Of a stretch of 63,126 bases of DNA, positions 9,811 through 17,685 are shown one piece after another. How positions within the stretch are numbered: position 1 is the stretch's first letter; each line of letters starts with the position of its first letter. The translations under genes and the position numbers were made by a program. The notes beneath the pieces are model-generated. The model was given only the letters and a program-made list of their open reading frames with translations. It made no database searches and was not told where the DNA came from. Source of the stretch: Pseudomonadota bacterium (GTDB lineage: Bacteria > Pseudomonadota > Gammaproteobacteria > Burkholderiales > Burkholderiaceae_C); NCBI GenBank assembly GCA_018241895.1, contig JAFECX010000221.1:1-63126 (forward strand), given 5' to 3'.

Positions 9811-10893
9811 ATGGATCGTCGTTCACTCATCAGGCAAGCCGGCATCGCCGGCGTGCTGGCCGCCGGTGCGGCGCCGGCCGTGCACGCACAGGCCGCCGTG
9901 CGCTGGCGCCTGGCCACCAGCTTTCCGAAGGCGCTGGAGACCCTGCACGGCTGTGCCGTGAAGTTCTCCGAGACGGTCAAGGCGCTGTCGGGCGGCAAGT
10001 TCGAGGTCTCGGTGCACGCGGCGGGCGAACTGATTCCCGCCTTCGGCATCGTCGATGCGCTGAACGACGACTCGCTCGAGATGGGCGAGACGGCGGCGTA
10101 CTACTACACCGGCAAGGACCCCTCCTTCGCCTTCGGCTGCGCGGTGCCGTTCGGCTTCACGGCGCAGCAGAACCAGGCCTGGAAGCTGCATGGCAACGGC
10201 CACAAGCTGATGGACGAGCTGTACGGCAAGTACAACTTCTTCGGCATCAGCGCACTCAACACCGGCACGCAGATGGGCGGCTGGTACCGCAAGGAGATGA
10301 ACTCGGCGGCGGACTTCAAGGGCCTGAAGATGCGCCTGGGCGGCGGCGTGTTCGGCGAATCGATGGCCAAGCTCGGCGTGGTGGCGCAGAACATGCCGGG
10401 CGGCGAGGTCTACCAGGCGCTGGAAAAGGGCACGCTGGATGCGGCCGAGTTCGTCGGCCCCTACGACGACGAGAAGATGGGCTGGAACAAGGTCGCCAAG
10501 TACTACTACTACGGCGCCTGGTGGGAAGGCGGTGCCGACCTCGAGTTCTTCGTCAACAAGAAGGCCTTTGCCAAGCTCTCCGCGGAGAACCAGGCCATCG
10601 TGCGTGCGGCTGCCGACGTGGCCTACAACGACGGCACCTCGAAGTACCTGTACCTGAACCCGACTTCGCTCAAGCGCCTGGTGGCCACCGGCACGCAGCT
10701 CAAGCGCTTCAACAAGTCCATCGTCGAGGCCGGCTTCAAGGCGGCGCAGGAGGTCTACGCCGAGCACAGCGACAAGGATCCGCAGTTCAAGAAGATCTTC
10801 GACGACCTGCGCGCCTTCCAGCGCGACCAGATCCTGTGGAACCGCGTCTCGGAGCTGATCTTCACGCAGGACATGGCGTCGCTGAAGATCTGA
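9811..10893 (+). CDS. TRAP transporter substrate-binding protein (DctP/TakP-like)
   Basis: Periplasmic binding protein of the TRAP system; 360 residues. The N-terminus MDRRSLIRQAGIAG followed by a hydrophobic run and AVHAQA looks like a Tat-type signal peptide, cut near residue 28. The body resembles the TakP group that binds 2-oxo acids, including NTGTQMGGWYRKE, where TakP places a glutamine and an arginine in the binding site. GAGGAG lies 9 bases before the ATG at 9811. A 2-oxo or hydroxy-acid substrate is likely by family, not proven. It follows DctM after 156 bases, so it may also have its own promoter. Confidence 0.92.
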   Translation: MDRRSLIRQAGIAGVLAAGAAPAVHAQAAVRWRLATSFPKALETLHGCAVKFSETVKALSGGKFEVSVHAAGELIPAFGIVDALNDDSLEMGETAAYYYTGKDPSFAFGCAVPFGFTAQQNQAWKLHGNGHKLMDELYGKYNFFGISALNTGTQMGGWYRKEMNSAADFKGLKMRLGGGVFGESMAKLGVVAQNMPGGEVYQALEKGTLDAAEFVGPYDDEKMGWNKVAKYYYYGAWWEGGADLEFFVNKKAFAKLSAENQAIVRAAADVAYNDGTSKYLYLNPTSLKRLVATGTQLKRFNKSIVEAGFKAAQEVYAEHSDKDPQFKKIFDDLRAFQRDQILWNRVSELIFTQDMASLKI

Positions 10894-11058
10894 GGCGGTG
10901 CTGCTCCCGCTTCCTTGCGACCACGGCCGCGGCGCAGCGCGGGCAGCGGCCGTCGTTGTTCGGGGCAAGGGCGCGGGTCGGGCTTTGTGCCGACCATGCT
11001 GCCGCCTTGCGCGCCCGGCGAAGCCGGCGGCCGCCGCAAGTGCCGCTCGACGCGGACC

Positions 11059-11490
11059 TCAGCGCGTCGCGCGCGCGCGCACCGCGTCGAGATAGGCGTG
11101 GCCGTCGGGCGGCCGGCCGCTGCGCTGCGACGTCCACACCATCTCGCCCAGGCATTCCATCACCTCGTGGTGCGCGGCGTGCAGCGAGCCGCGGCGCGCC
11201 GCCAGCAACTGCACGGCCTGGCGGATGCCGGTGGGCTGGTCGATCGCCACCTGCTCTTCGATCGTGAGGTGCATGGCCAGATGCAGGAACGGGTTGGTGC
11301 GCCCGTCCTCGACGCGATAGTCGGCGCCCAGCGCCGCGGCCTCGTCGGCGAGTTCGGCGTGGTATTCGGGGTGCTCGGCGATCCAGCGCGCGGCCAGATC
11401 CTGCATCGGGTCGAGCGGTGCCCCCGAGCGCCAGCGCGCATAGGCGCCGCAGAAGAAGCGCCGCACGTCGGCGGTGTTGGGCTGGAACAT
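11059..11490 (-). CDS. DUF1841 family protein
   Basis: Member of DUF1841, a family of unknown function found mainly in beta- and gammaproteobacteria. The 143-residue length is typical. Recognisable parts are the N-terminal FQPNTADVRRFFC, the NPFLHLAMHLTIEEQ helix and the C-terminal HEVMECLGEMVWTSQR. It looks cytosolic, mostly helical, without signal peptide or metal-cysteine motif. It is transcribed away from the TauE/SafE gene, 68 bases apart. Confidence 0.88.
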   Translation of the reverse strand: MFQPNTADVRRFFCGAYARWRSGAPLDPMQDLAARWIAEHPEYHAELADEAAALGADYRVEDGRTNPFLHLAMHLTIEEQVAIDQPTGIRQAVQLLAARRGSLHAAHHEVMECLGEMVWTSQRSGRPPDGHAYLDAVRARATR

Positions 11491-11558
11491 CGCGCAATTG
11501 TCGCCCGCGTGCGTGCCGGCGAGGCTTCGGCCCGCACCGCACTGCCGCGGCCGCGCCC

Positions 11559-12305
11559 GTGATCACCGAGCCCGCGTTCTACGCCGTTGCCGTGCCGGCG
11601 GTGCTGCTGATGGGGCTGTCCAAGAGCGGGTTCGGCGCCGGCTTCGGAGCGCTCGCCGTGCCGCTGATGGCGCTGGCGGTGCCGGTGCCGCAGGCGGCCG
11701 CGATCTTGCTGCCGCTGCTGCTCGTGATGGACCTGCTGGGCGTCGCTGCGCTCGTGCGCCATGCCGACTGGACGCTGCTGCGCCGCCTGCTGCCGGCCGG
11801 CCTCGTGGGCACCGTGCTCGGCACGGCGCTGTTTCGCGGCCTGTCGCCCACGGTGGTGGCCGGCGTGGTCGGTGCCGTGACGCTGGTGTTCGTCGCGCTG
11901 CGGCTGCTGCCTCGTACCCGCCGCGCCGCGCCGCCGCCGTCGTGGCTGGGCGGCGTGCTGGCGACGATCTCGGGCTTCACGAGCTTCGTGGCGCACGCCG
12001 GCGGCCCGCCGATCGGTGTGTATCTGCTGCCGCTGGGGCTGCAGCCGCTCGTGTTCACGGCGACGCTCGCCGTGTTCTTCGCGGTGGTGAACCTGTCGAA
12101 ATGGATCCCCTACGCCTGGCTCGGGCTGCTCGACTTCGGCAACTTCGCGACCTCGCTCGTGCTCGTGCCCCTGGTGCCGTTCGGCGTCTGGCTGGGCGTG
12201 CACGTGGCGCGGCGCATCTCGCGCCTGTGGTTCGAGCGGATCTTCGTGCTCGGCATGACGCTCACCGGCGCCAAGCTGCTGTACGACGGCCTGGCGACGC
12301 CGTGA
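11559..12305 (+). CDS. TauE/SafE-family membrane exporter
   Basis: Sulfite/sulfoacetate exporter family (TauE/SafE, formerly DUF81). About eight hydrophobic segments fill the 248 residues, with the two family repeats marked by LMGLSKSGFGAGFGALAVPLM near the N-terminus and FTSFVAHAGGPPIGVYLLP in the second half. I start at the GTG at 11559 because the first membrane helix follows at once; reading further upstream gives only arginine-rich sequence. Substrate is unknown: family members export sulfite, sulfoacetate or other small sulfur or organic anions. It is convergent with the carboxypeptidase gene, 21 bases apart. Confidence 0.9.
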   Translation: MITEPAFYAVAVPAVLLMGLSKSGFGAGFGALAVPLMALAVPVPQAAAILLPLLLVMDLLGVAALVRHADWTLLRRLLPAGLVGTVLGTALFRGLSPTVVAGVVGAVTLVFVALRLLPRTRRAAPPPSWLGGVLATISGFTSFVAHAGGPPIGVYLLPLGLQPLVFTATLAVFFAVVNLSKWIPYAWLGLLDFGNFATSLVLVPLVPFGVWLGVHVARRISRLWFERIFVLGMTLTGAKLLYDGLATP

Positions 12306-12326
12306 GGCTGCCTTGCGTCGGCGGCG

Positions 12327-13496
12327 CTACTTGATCCACAGCCGCACCGCGTCCCAGGTGCGGCCGAAGAAGCCCGCCAGCGCGACCGGCTCCTGCACGA
12401 CCAGCGGCACGCTCGCCAGCGCGGTGCCGCCGGCGGTCGTGACCTTGATCGTGCCCACGCGCTGCCCCTGCACGAGCGGCGCCACCAGCGGGTCGGTGCG
12501 CTCGACGACGGTCTTCAGGTGGTCGCCCTCGCCCTTGGGCACGGTGACGTAGAGCGCGCCGGCGCTCGTCTCGGCGCCGAGCCTGGCTTCGCTCGTGCTG
12601 CCCTTCCACACCGGCACGGTGAGCACCGGCTTGCCGGCCTCGACCAGGCGCACCGCGTCCCAGGCCTGCCAGCCCCAGTTGAGCAGCTTCTGGCTCTCGC
12701 TGGCGCGCGCCTCGCGCGACGCGGTGCCGAGCACCACCGACAGCAGCCGGCGCTTGCCGTTGGGCATGTCGCGCGCGCTGCTGGCCACCAGGCAGTAGCC
12801 GGCGCTGTCGGTGTAGCCGGTCTTCATGCCGTCGACGCTGGGGTCGCGCCCGAGCAGCAGGTTGCGGTTGTCCTGCTTGATCTTGTTGTACGTGTACTCG
12901 CGCATCGAGTACAGCTTGTAGGACTCGGGGTGCTCCTCGATGATCTTGGCGGCCACGATGGCGACGTCGCGCGCGCTGCTGTAGTGGCCGCTCTCGGTCA
13001 TGCCGGTGGCGTTCTTGAACTGCGTGTTCTTCAGGCCCCAGGCCTGGGCCTGCCGGTTCATGGCGGCGACGAAATCCTCGACCGTGCCGCTCACGCCCTC
13101 GGCCAGCGCGACCGCGGCGTCGTTGCCGCTTTGCACGATCAGGCCGCGCAGCAGCTCGCTCACCCTGGGCGTCATCGTCGTGTCGATGAACATCACCGAG
13201 GCGCCGCCCTTGCGCTCGTCCCAGGCGCGCTTGCTCACCGGCAGCGTCTGCTCGAGCGAGAGCTTGCCGTCGCGGATGGCGTTGAACACGAGGTAGGCCG
13301 TCATCAGCTTGGTGAGCGACGCCGGATCGGCCCGGGCGTCGGCGTTGCGCTCGGCGAGCACCTGATGGCTCGTGAGGTCGTAGAGGATGTACTGGCGCGC
13401 CGCGATCTCGGGCGGCTGCGGTGCCTGCGCGAACGCGCACGCCGCGCCGAATGCAAGGAGGAGGGTGCCGAAGGCGCGAGCGAGGAGGAGATTCAT
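12327..13496 (-). CDS. dacC: D-alanyl-D-alanine carboxypeptidase (PBP5/6 type)
   Basis: Low-molecular-mass penicillin-binding protein that trims the terminal D-alanine from peptidoglycan stem peptides in the periplasm. All three active-site motifs are present: S60-L-T-K63, S123-G-N125 and K225-T-G227. A signal peptide runs to about residue 23 (AFAQA). The C-terminal PBP5 domain is present and the last helix (FFGRTWDAVRLWIK) is an amphipathic membrane anchor. The 389-residue length fits. Its ATG overlaps the stop of the upstream hydrolase gene by 4 bases. The symbol dacC is by similarity; dacA would be equally acceptable. Confidence 0.95.
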   Translation of the reverse strand: MNLLLARAFGTLLLAFGAACAFAQAPQPPEIAARQYILYDLTSHQVLAERNADARADPASLTKLMTAYLVFNAIRDGKLSLEQTLPVSKRAWDERKGGASVMFIDTTMTPRVSELLRGLIVQSGNDAAVALAEGVSGTVEDFVAAMNRQAQAWGLKNTQFKNATGMTESGHYSSARDVAIVAAKIIEEHPESYKLYSMREYTYNKIKQDNRNLLLGRDPSVDGMKTGYTDSAGYCLVASSARDMPNGKRRLLSVVLGTASREARASESQKLLNWGWQAWDAVRLVEAGKPVLTVPVWKGSTSEARLGAETSAGALYVTVPKGEGDHLKTVVERTDPLVAPLVQGQRVGTIKVTTAGGTALASVPLVVQEPVALAGFFGRTWDAVRLWIK

Positions 13497-14146
13497 GCGT
13501 CTGAGGTTCCAGGCAGCGGCGGGAAGTTCCATGCCCGCTGCACGACGGTCTTGAGCAGCGTGATCTGCCCGTGGAAGAAGTGGCCGGCGCCGGGGATCAC
13601 CGTCACCGGCAGCGCGAGCGGGCGGGCCCAGTCGAAGACCGCGGCCAGCGCGACGACGTCGTCGCTTTCGCCGTGCACCACCAGCGTGTCGGCGGGCACG
13701 TCGGCGAGTGCGAAGTTCTGCGCCGCCGGCGCCACCAGCACGAGCCGCGACGCGGCCTCGCCGCGCGCCGCGAGCCGTGCCGCGGCCTGCGAGGCGACGT
13801 AGCCGCCGAACGAGAAGCCGCCGAGCACGAACGGGCCGGGGCGACGCAGGGCCGCCACCACCGCCAGCGCATCGTCGATTTCGCCGCGCCCCTCGTCCCA
13901 CCGCCCGGCCGAACTGCCGATGCCGCGGAAGTTGAAGCGCACGGCGACGTAGCCCATCTGCACGAAGGCGCGCGCCAGCGTGACGACGACCTTGTTGCTC
14001 ATCGTGCCGCCGAACAGCGGGTGCGGATGGCAGAACACGGCGCTGCCGCGGCGGCTGCCCGTGCGGTCTTCGTCCGGGTGGTCGACGGCGCACTGCAGCG
14101 TGCCGGCCGGGCCGGCGATCGTCACCGACTCGCTGCGCGGATTCAT
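13493..14146 (-). CDS. Alpha/beta hydrolase of the dienelactone-hydrolase-like type
   Basis: Small soluble alpha/beta hydrolase of 217 residues, of the COG2945 type. The nucleophile elbow G-F-S112-F-G and HPHPLFGGTMSNKVV near the N-terminus are characteristic. D162 or D163 (ESDD) and H189 (GAGHFF) complete a credible catalytic triad. The natural substrate is unknown for this family. The gene is coupled to dacC through an ATGA overlap and lies 21 bases after the ferredoxin gene, so all three are probably cotranscribed. Confidence 0.9.
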   Translation of the reverse strand: MNPRSESVTIAGPAGTLQCAVDHPDEDRTGSRRGSAVFCHPHPLFGGTMSNKVVVTLARAFVQMGYVAVRFNFRGIGSSAGRWDEGRGEIDDALAVVAALRRPGPFVLGGFSFGGYVASQAAARLAARGEAASRLVLVAPAAQNFALADVPADTLVVHGESDDVVALAAVFDWARPLALPVTVIPGAGHFFHGQITLLKTVVQRAWNFPPLPGTSDA

Positions 14147-14167
14147 CGTGACGCCGCCCCGCCAGTG

Positions 14168-14503
14168 TCAGCGGCCGATGTCGGGTGCGAGCAGCAGGCG
14201 CTCGACGACGCGGCCGCCCGCGAGGTGGGCGTCGATGATCTCGTCGATGTCGGTGTGGTCGACGTAGGTGTACCAGGTGGCTTCCGGGTAGACGACGAGC
14301 ACCGGCGCGCCCGCGCAGCGATCCATGCAGCCGGCCTTGTTGACGCGCACCTTGCCCGCGCCGGCCAGGCCCTCGGCCTTGACGCGTGACTTGCAGTGCT
14401 CGAACGCCTCCTGCGCGCCGTGGTCGGCGCAGCAGCCCTCGCCGTTCGTGCGCTGGTTGAGGCAGAAGAAGACGTGGCGCTCGTAGTAGCTCATCGGATT
14501 CAT
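14168..14503 (-). CDS. Thioredoxin-like [2Fe-2S] ferredoxin
   Basis: Thioredoxin-fold [2Fe-2S] ferredoxin of the Shethna/Azotobacter type. Counted from MSYY, cysteines occur at 11, 21/22, 34, 56 and 60; the pattern Cys-x10-Cys ... Cys-x3-Cys matches the cluster ligands. FFCLNQR and GCMDRCAGAPV are strong family signatures. Two starts are possible, ATG at 14503 (MNPMSYY, 111 residues) and ATG at 14494 (MSYY, 108); neither has a clear ribosome site and homologues favour the shorter. The physiological partner is unknown. Confidence 0.93.
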   Translation of the reverse strand: MNPMSYYERHVFFCLNQRTNGEGCCADHGAQEAFEHCKSRVKAEGLAGAGKVRVNKAGCMDRCAGAPVLVVYPEATWYTYVDHTDIDEIIDAHLAGGRVVERLLLAPDIGR

Positions 14504-14543
14504 TGTAGGCAGCCGCACCTGCGGCGGGCTGCACGCGGGGCTT

Positions 14544-15662
14544 TCAGCGCCTGCGCCCGAGCTGCGCCAGGAACCAGGCGATGGCCGCATAAGGCCACAG
14601 CCAGCCCACCCATTGCGCGAGGCCGTGAAAGCGCACGAAACGCCCCTGCTCCCAGGCCTGCAGCGACTGGGCATAGTACGGGTCGGTGGGGGTCTGTGCG
14701 ACGGCGGCCACCAGGGCGCCGAGCACGACGAGACCGCAACCGATGACGACGGCGCGCGGCAGCGCCGCCAGCGCGAGTGCGATCAATGCCGCCGCGCCGA
14801 AGCCGCGCCCGGTGAGGCGGCCGACCCAGGCCAGCGCGTGCGCCGGGCCGAAGTTCAGCAGCGTCGACAGCGTCATCATCGCGACGGCCAGCACGAGTAC
14901 GACCAGCGCCAGCGCGACGCGGCGCGCGAACGGCCGCACCGCCGCGTAGGCGATCAGGCAGGGCGCGAGCAGCCCGAGCGTCGTGATCGACGCCTCGGTC
15001 AGCGGACTCGGCACGGGGGCCGCAACCGGTGCGGCGGACAGCATCGCGTACAGCGGGGCGGCCCACGGCACGTCGTCCAGCCAGCCTGCCAGCAGGGTGC
15101 GCAGCGGGTCGTACAGGTGCCCCACGCCGAGCGGCACCGGGGTCGGGAACAACAGCGCCAGCGGCCACAGCGCGAGCAGCAGCAGCGCCCCCGCGTCCGC
15201 ACTCTCGAACCAGCGCGTGCGCAGCTCGTGCCAGCGTGCGCTGAGCCCGAGCGCGTGCAGCGCGAGCGCGGCGAGCGCGCCGCCGGCCGCGCCGCCGGTG
15301 TTCGCGGCCCAGTCCTTGAGCGAGGGATGGCGCGTCGGCACGAACTGCTGCAGCACTTCGCAGACGTACGACAGGAGCGACGACGCGAGCACGGCGACGA
15401 GCAGCGCCGCGAGCCAGCCGCGCCCCGCGCTCAGCACGGCGAACGCGGCCAGCAGACCGAGCGGGAAGTAGCCGGCGAGGTTGATCCACTCGTCGAAGCG
15501 GTCGCGCCACGGCGGCCAAGGCACCGCCACGAGCGTCTGCAACGCCATGCCGGGCGGCCAGCGCCAGCCCACGAACGGATACAGGCTCGCGTAGAGGACA
15601 AGCAGCGTGTAGCCCGCCACCGCCGCGGCGGCGAGGCTGCGCGCATGTGCTTGCCGCTCCAC
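14544..15662 (-). CDS. VanZ-family integral membrane protein
   Basis: Membrane protein of 372 residues with about ten hydrophobic segments. The N-terminal half is a VanZ-like domain, recognisable by the LYPFVGWRW segment and by the DEWINLAGYFPLG and EVLQQFVPTRHPSLKDWAANTGGAAGG segments. The second half is a further set of helices seen in Burkholderiales homologues. VanZ itself gives low teicoplanin resistance, but the role of these chromosomal relatives is unknown. It ends 9 bases before hemJ ends its reading in the same transcript direction, so hemJ-vanZ are probably cotranscribed. Confidence 0.85.
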   Translation of the reverse strand: MERQAHARSLAAAAVAGYTLLVLYASLYPFVGWRWPPGMALQTLVAVPWPPWRDRFDEWINLAGYFPLGLLAAFAVLSAGRGWLAALLVAVLASSLLSYVCEVLQQFVPTRHPSLKDWAANTGGAAGGALAALALHALGLSARWHELRTRWFESADAGALLLLALWPLALLFPTPVPLGVGHLYDPLRTLLAGWLDDVPWAAPLYAMLSAAPVAAPVPSPLTEASITTLGLLAPCLIAYAAVRPFARRVALALVVLVLAVAMMTLSTLLNFGPAHALAWVGRLTGRGFGAAALIALALAALPRAVVIGCGLVVLGALVAAVAQTPTDPYYAQSLQAWEQGRFVRFHGLAQWVGWLWPYAAIAWFLAQLGRRR

Positions 15663-15671
15663 GCTGCCGGC

Positions 15672-16106
15672 TCAGAACGGCTTGACGACCACCAGCACCA
15701 CGGTGGCGGCGAACAGCAGCACCGAGACCTCGTTGAACACGCGGTACCAGCGATCGCTGCGGCGCCGGGCGCCGTGCTCGAAGCCGTTGAGCAGCCGCCG
15801 GCACAGGTCGTGGTAGACGATGGTGGCGACGACGAGCGCGAGCTTGGCGTGCATCCAGCCCTGGCCGCGGCCGACGCCGTAGCCCAGCCACAGCACGAGC
15901 CCGAGCGCGATCGCCACCAGCATCAGGCCGCTCGCGAAGCGGTACAGCTTGCGCGCCATCAGCAGCAGCCGTTCGCGCTCGGCATGACTGCCCGCCGCCA
16001 CCTGCGCCAGATTGACGAAGATGCGCGGCAGGTAGAACAGCCCCGCGAACCAGGCCGCGACGAAGACGATGTGCAGCGCCTTGAACCAGAGATAGCCCGT
16101 GGTCAT
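15672..16106 (-). CDS. hemJ: Protoporphyrinogen IX oxidase HemJ
   Basis: HemJ (UPF0093) oxidises protoporphyrinogen IX to protoporphyrin IX in the inner membrane, the penultimate step of heme synthesis in bacteria lacking HemG or HemY. The 144-residue protein has about four membrane helices. The conserved N-terminal KALHIVFVAAWFAGLFYLPR carries H12, equivalent to the essential heme-binding histidine, and the MHAKLAL segment carries the conserved lysine. hemB, also of this pathway, lies at 27,485. Confidence 0.9.
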   Translation of the reverse strand: MTTGYLWFKALHIVFVAAWFAGLFYLPRIFVNLAQVAAGSHAERERLLLMARKLYRFASGLMLVAIALGLVLWLGYGVGRGQGWMHAKLALVVATIVYHDLCRRLLNGFEHGARRRSDRWYRVFNEVSVLLFAATVVLVVVKPF

Positions 16107-16145
16107 CGCGGCATTATGGCCACCGCGCCCGGGCCCGGCCGCAGC

Positions 16146-17207
16146 TCAGTACACCACCACCCGGTCGCCGACCTTCACCTGTTCGTACAGCCACTTGGCG
16201 ACCTGGTAGTCGCGCAACTGGCTGCAGCCGTGCGAGCCGCTGTCGTAGCCCTTGTCGGCGAAGTCCTGCGAGTAGTGGATGGCCACGTTGCCCTGGTAGA
16301 AGAGGGCGTAGGGCATCGGCGTGCGCTCGCCGAAGATCTTGGACACCGTGTCGCTGTTGCGGTACCAGATGCGGAACTCGCCCACGGGGCTGTCCCATCC
16401 CGGGCGCGCGAAGCGCGCTTCACGCGTGAACAGCACCTTGCCATCGACGACGTAGGACATCCTGCGCTGCTGCTTGGAGATGCACACCACGTTGCCGCGG
16501 GCGCAGCGCGGGTCGAGCTCCTGCGCCAGCGTGCTGGCCGGCGGGGCGTCGAACAGATCGGCATAGCGCGGGTTGTGCGTGCGGCCGATCAGGCGCGCCC
16601 ACGCGCGCTCGTCCATCACGTCGCTGGCCGGCAGCCCGATGCGGGTTCGCCAGCCCTGGACGGCGCTGCGCGTGGCGTCGTCGAAGCTGCCGTCCAATGC
16701 GCCCCGGTACAGGCCGACCTGCCGCAGCCGGTGCTGCAGTTCCTTCACGTAGCCCGGTTGCGTCGGCGCCGTGAACCAGGCGCCGACGTCGACGTTGTTC
16801 AGTTCGGCCTCGGTGGCCGGCCGTGACAGCGCGAGCAGCGCGTCCGAGGTCGGACGGTCGACCACGCCGGTGGCGCGCAGGCCGCTGGCACGTTGCAGCT
16901 TGCGCACCGCGTCGCGCGTGAGCGCGTCGAACAGATCGCCGACATCGTAGACGGCGAGGAACTTGGCGAGGCGCAACCTCACCTGCAGCTCGCGCACGTG
17001 CGGCGAGCGCATGCCAAGGCGCAGTTCGCTCCATTGCGGGCCGGGATCGGCGGGCGCGTTCGATGCCGGCGTGCGCGTGCCGGTGGTTGGCGCGCCGAGG
17101 GACGGCTCGAACGCGCTCGATCGGGACTGCGCCGGGCCGGGCGACGCGGCCAGTGCGAGGGCGGCTGCGCTCGCGGCGGCGAGCAGGCGGCGGTGCGGCA
17201 GGATCAT
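16146..17207 (-). CDS. L,D-transpeptidase with peptidoglycan-binding domains
   Basis: YkuD-type L,D-transpeptidase, which forms 3-3 peptidoglycan cross-links or attaches proteins to the wall. From the ATG at 17207 (353 residues) there is a signal peptide (hydrophobic core 8-25), two peptidoglycan-binding-like segments (about 60-110 and 125-180), and the C-terminal catalytic domain with AIHYSQDF and S325-H-G-C328. C328 is the expected nucleophile; the motif continues with SQ where many members have IR or VR. The upstream in-frame sequence is arginine-rich and unlikely to be coding. The start lacks a clear ribosome site. Confidence 0.9.
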   Translation of the reverse strand: MILPHRRLLAAASAAALALAASPGPAQSRSSAFEPSLGAPTTGTRTPASNAPADPGPQWSELRLGMRSPHVRELQVRLRLAKFLAVYDVGDLFDALTRDAVRKLQRASGLRATGVVDRPTSDALLALSRPATEAELNNVDVGAWFTAPTQPGYVKELQHRLRQVGLYRGALDGSFDDATRSAVQGWRTRIGLPASDVMDERAWARLIGRTHNPRYADLFDAPPASTLAQELDPRCARGNVVCISKQQRRMSYVVDGKVLFTREARFARPGWDSPVGEFRIWYRNSDTVSKIFGERTPMPYALFYQGNVAIHYSQDFADKGYDSGSHGCSQLRDYQVAKWLYEQVKVGDRVVVY

Positions 17208-17685
17208 GGAGCAAATTATGCGGCGCCGACGATGCCCGTCGCGTCGCGAAGTCGTGGCCGTGTCCAGGCCTTGTCCGCGCATCGCGGCGCCGCACGATCG
17301 GTCGGTCGGTCGGGCCGCGGCTTGCGAACGCGCCCTCGATGCGGGCGAGCAGCGCAGAAAAAAGGGGGTATCCGGAGCCCCGTGTGGGTCGACTGCCACC
17401 AAGGGGGAGGCCTTCCTGAAGCCTGCCCGCGTTGGAAGTCAGTCGAAGTGACCTTCTTCGAGCAGGCGGCACAGTGTTCGGATGTGCGGCCCGCTCGCCC
17501 GGGCGCGAGCCGGTGCTGAAGGCCAAGGTGCAGCGCTGGCTGGCGCAATGCACCCAGGTCATCGCCTTCGCGCTGGCCACCGGCCCGCAAGGCCGTGCCG
17601 GCGCGCTGCTGGTGCCGCTGCAGCGCGCCCGGCCTGGCGGCTGATCCGCGCGGCGCCCGTCGCACGGGCCACTTCGGTCGGCGGA
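17208..17685. other. Gene-poor stretch at the left edge of the accessory island
   Basis: 478 bases with no convincing full gene. It includes a short CGGT tandem (17299-17310), the run of A residues followed by GGGGG near 17,357, and a reading-frame fragment at 17514-17644 on the plus strand. The fragment reads like protein (LKAKVQRWLAQCTQVIAF...) but has no matching upstream half in frame. I see no tRNA, IS end or attachment-site repeat. Confidence 0.5.
17514..17644 (+). pseudogene. Possible 3' remnant of a lost gene
   Basis: About 43 codons ending in TGA at 17644 read LKAKVQRWLAQCTQVIAF and then a Leu/Ala-rich helix-like stretch, with amino-acid composition typical of real protein. Upstream in this frame the sequence turns into low-complexity translation, and the next plausible text (VEVTFFEQAAQCSDV) is in another frame. 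I read it as the end of a decayed gene. Family not recognised. Confidence 0.25.

Noticed and set aside
10894..11058. Terminator after the TRAP operon
   Set aside because: GC-rich inverted repeats are present but none is followed by a T run.
17295..17314. CGGT tetranucleotide repeat as a phase-variable tract
   Set aside because: Only three full units, and it lies outside any gene or clear promoter.
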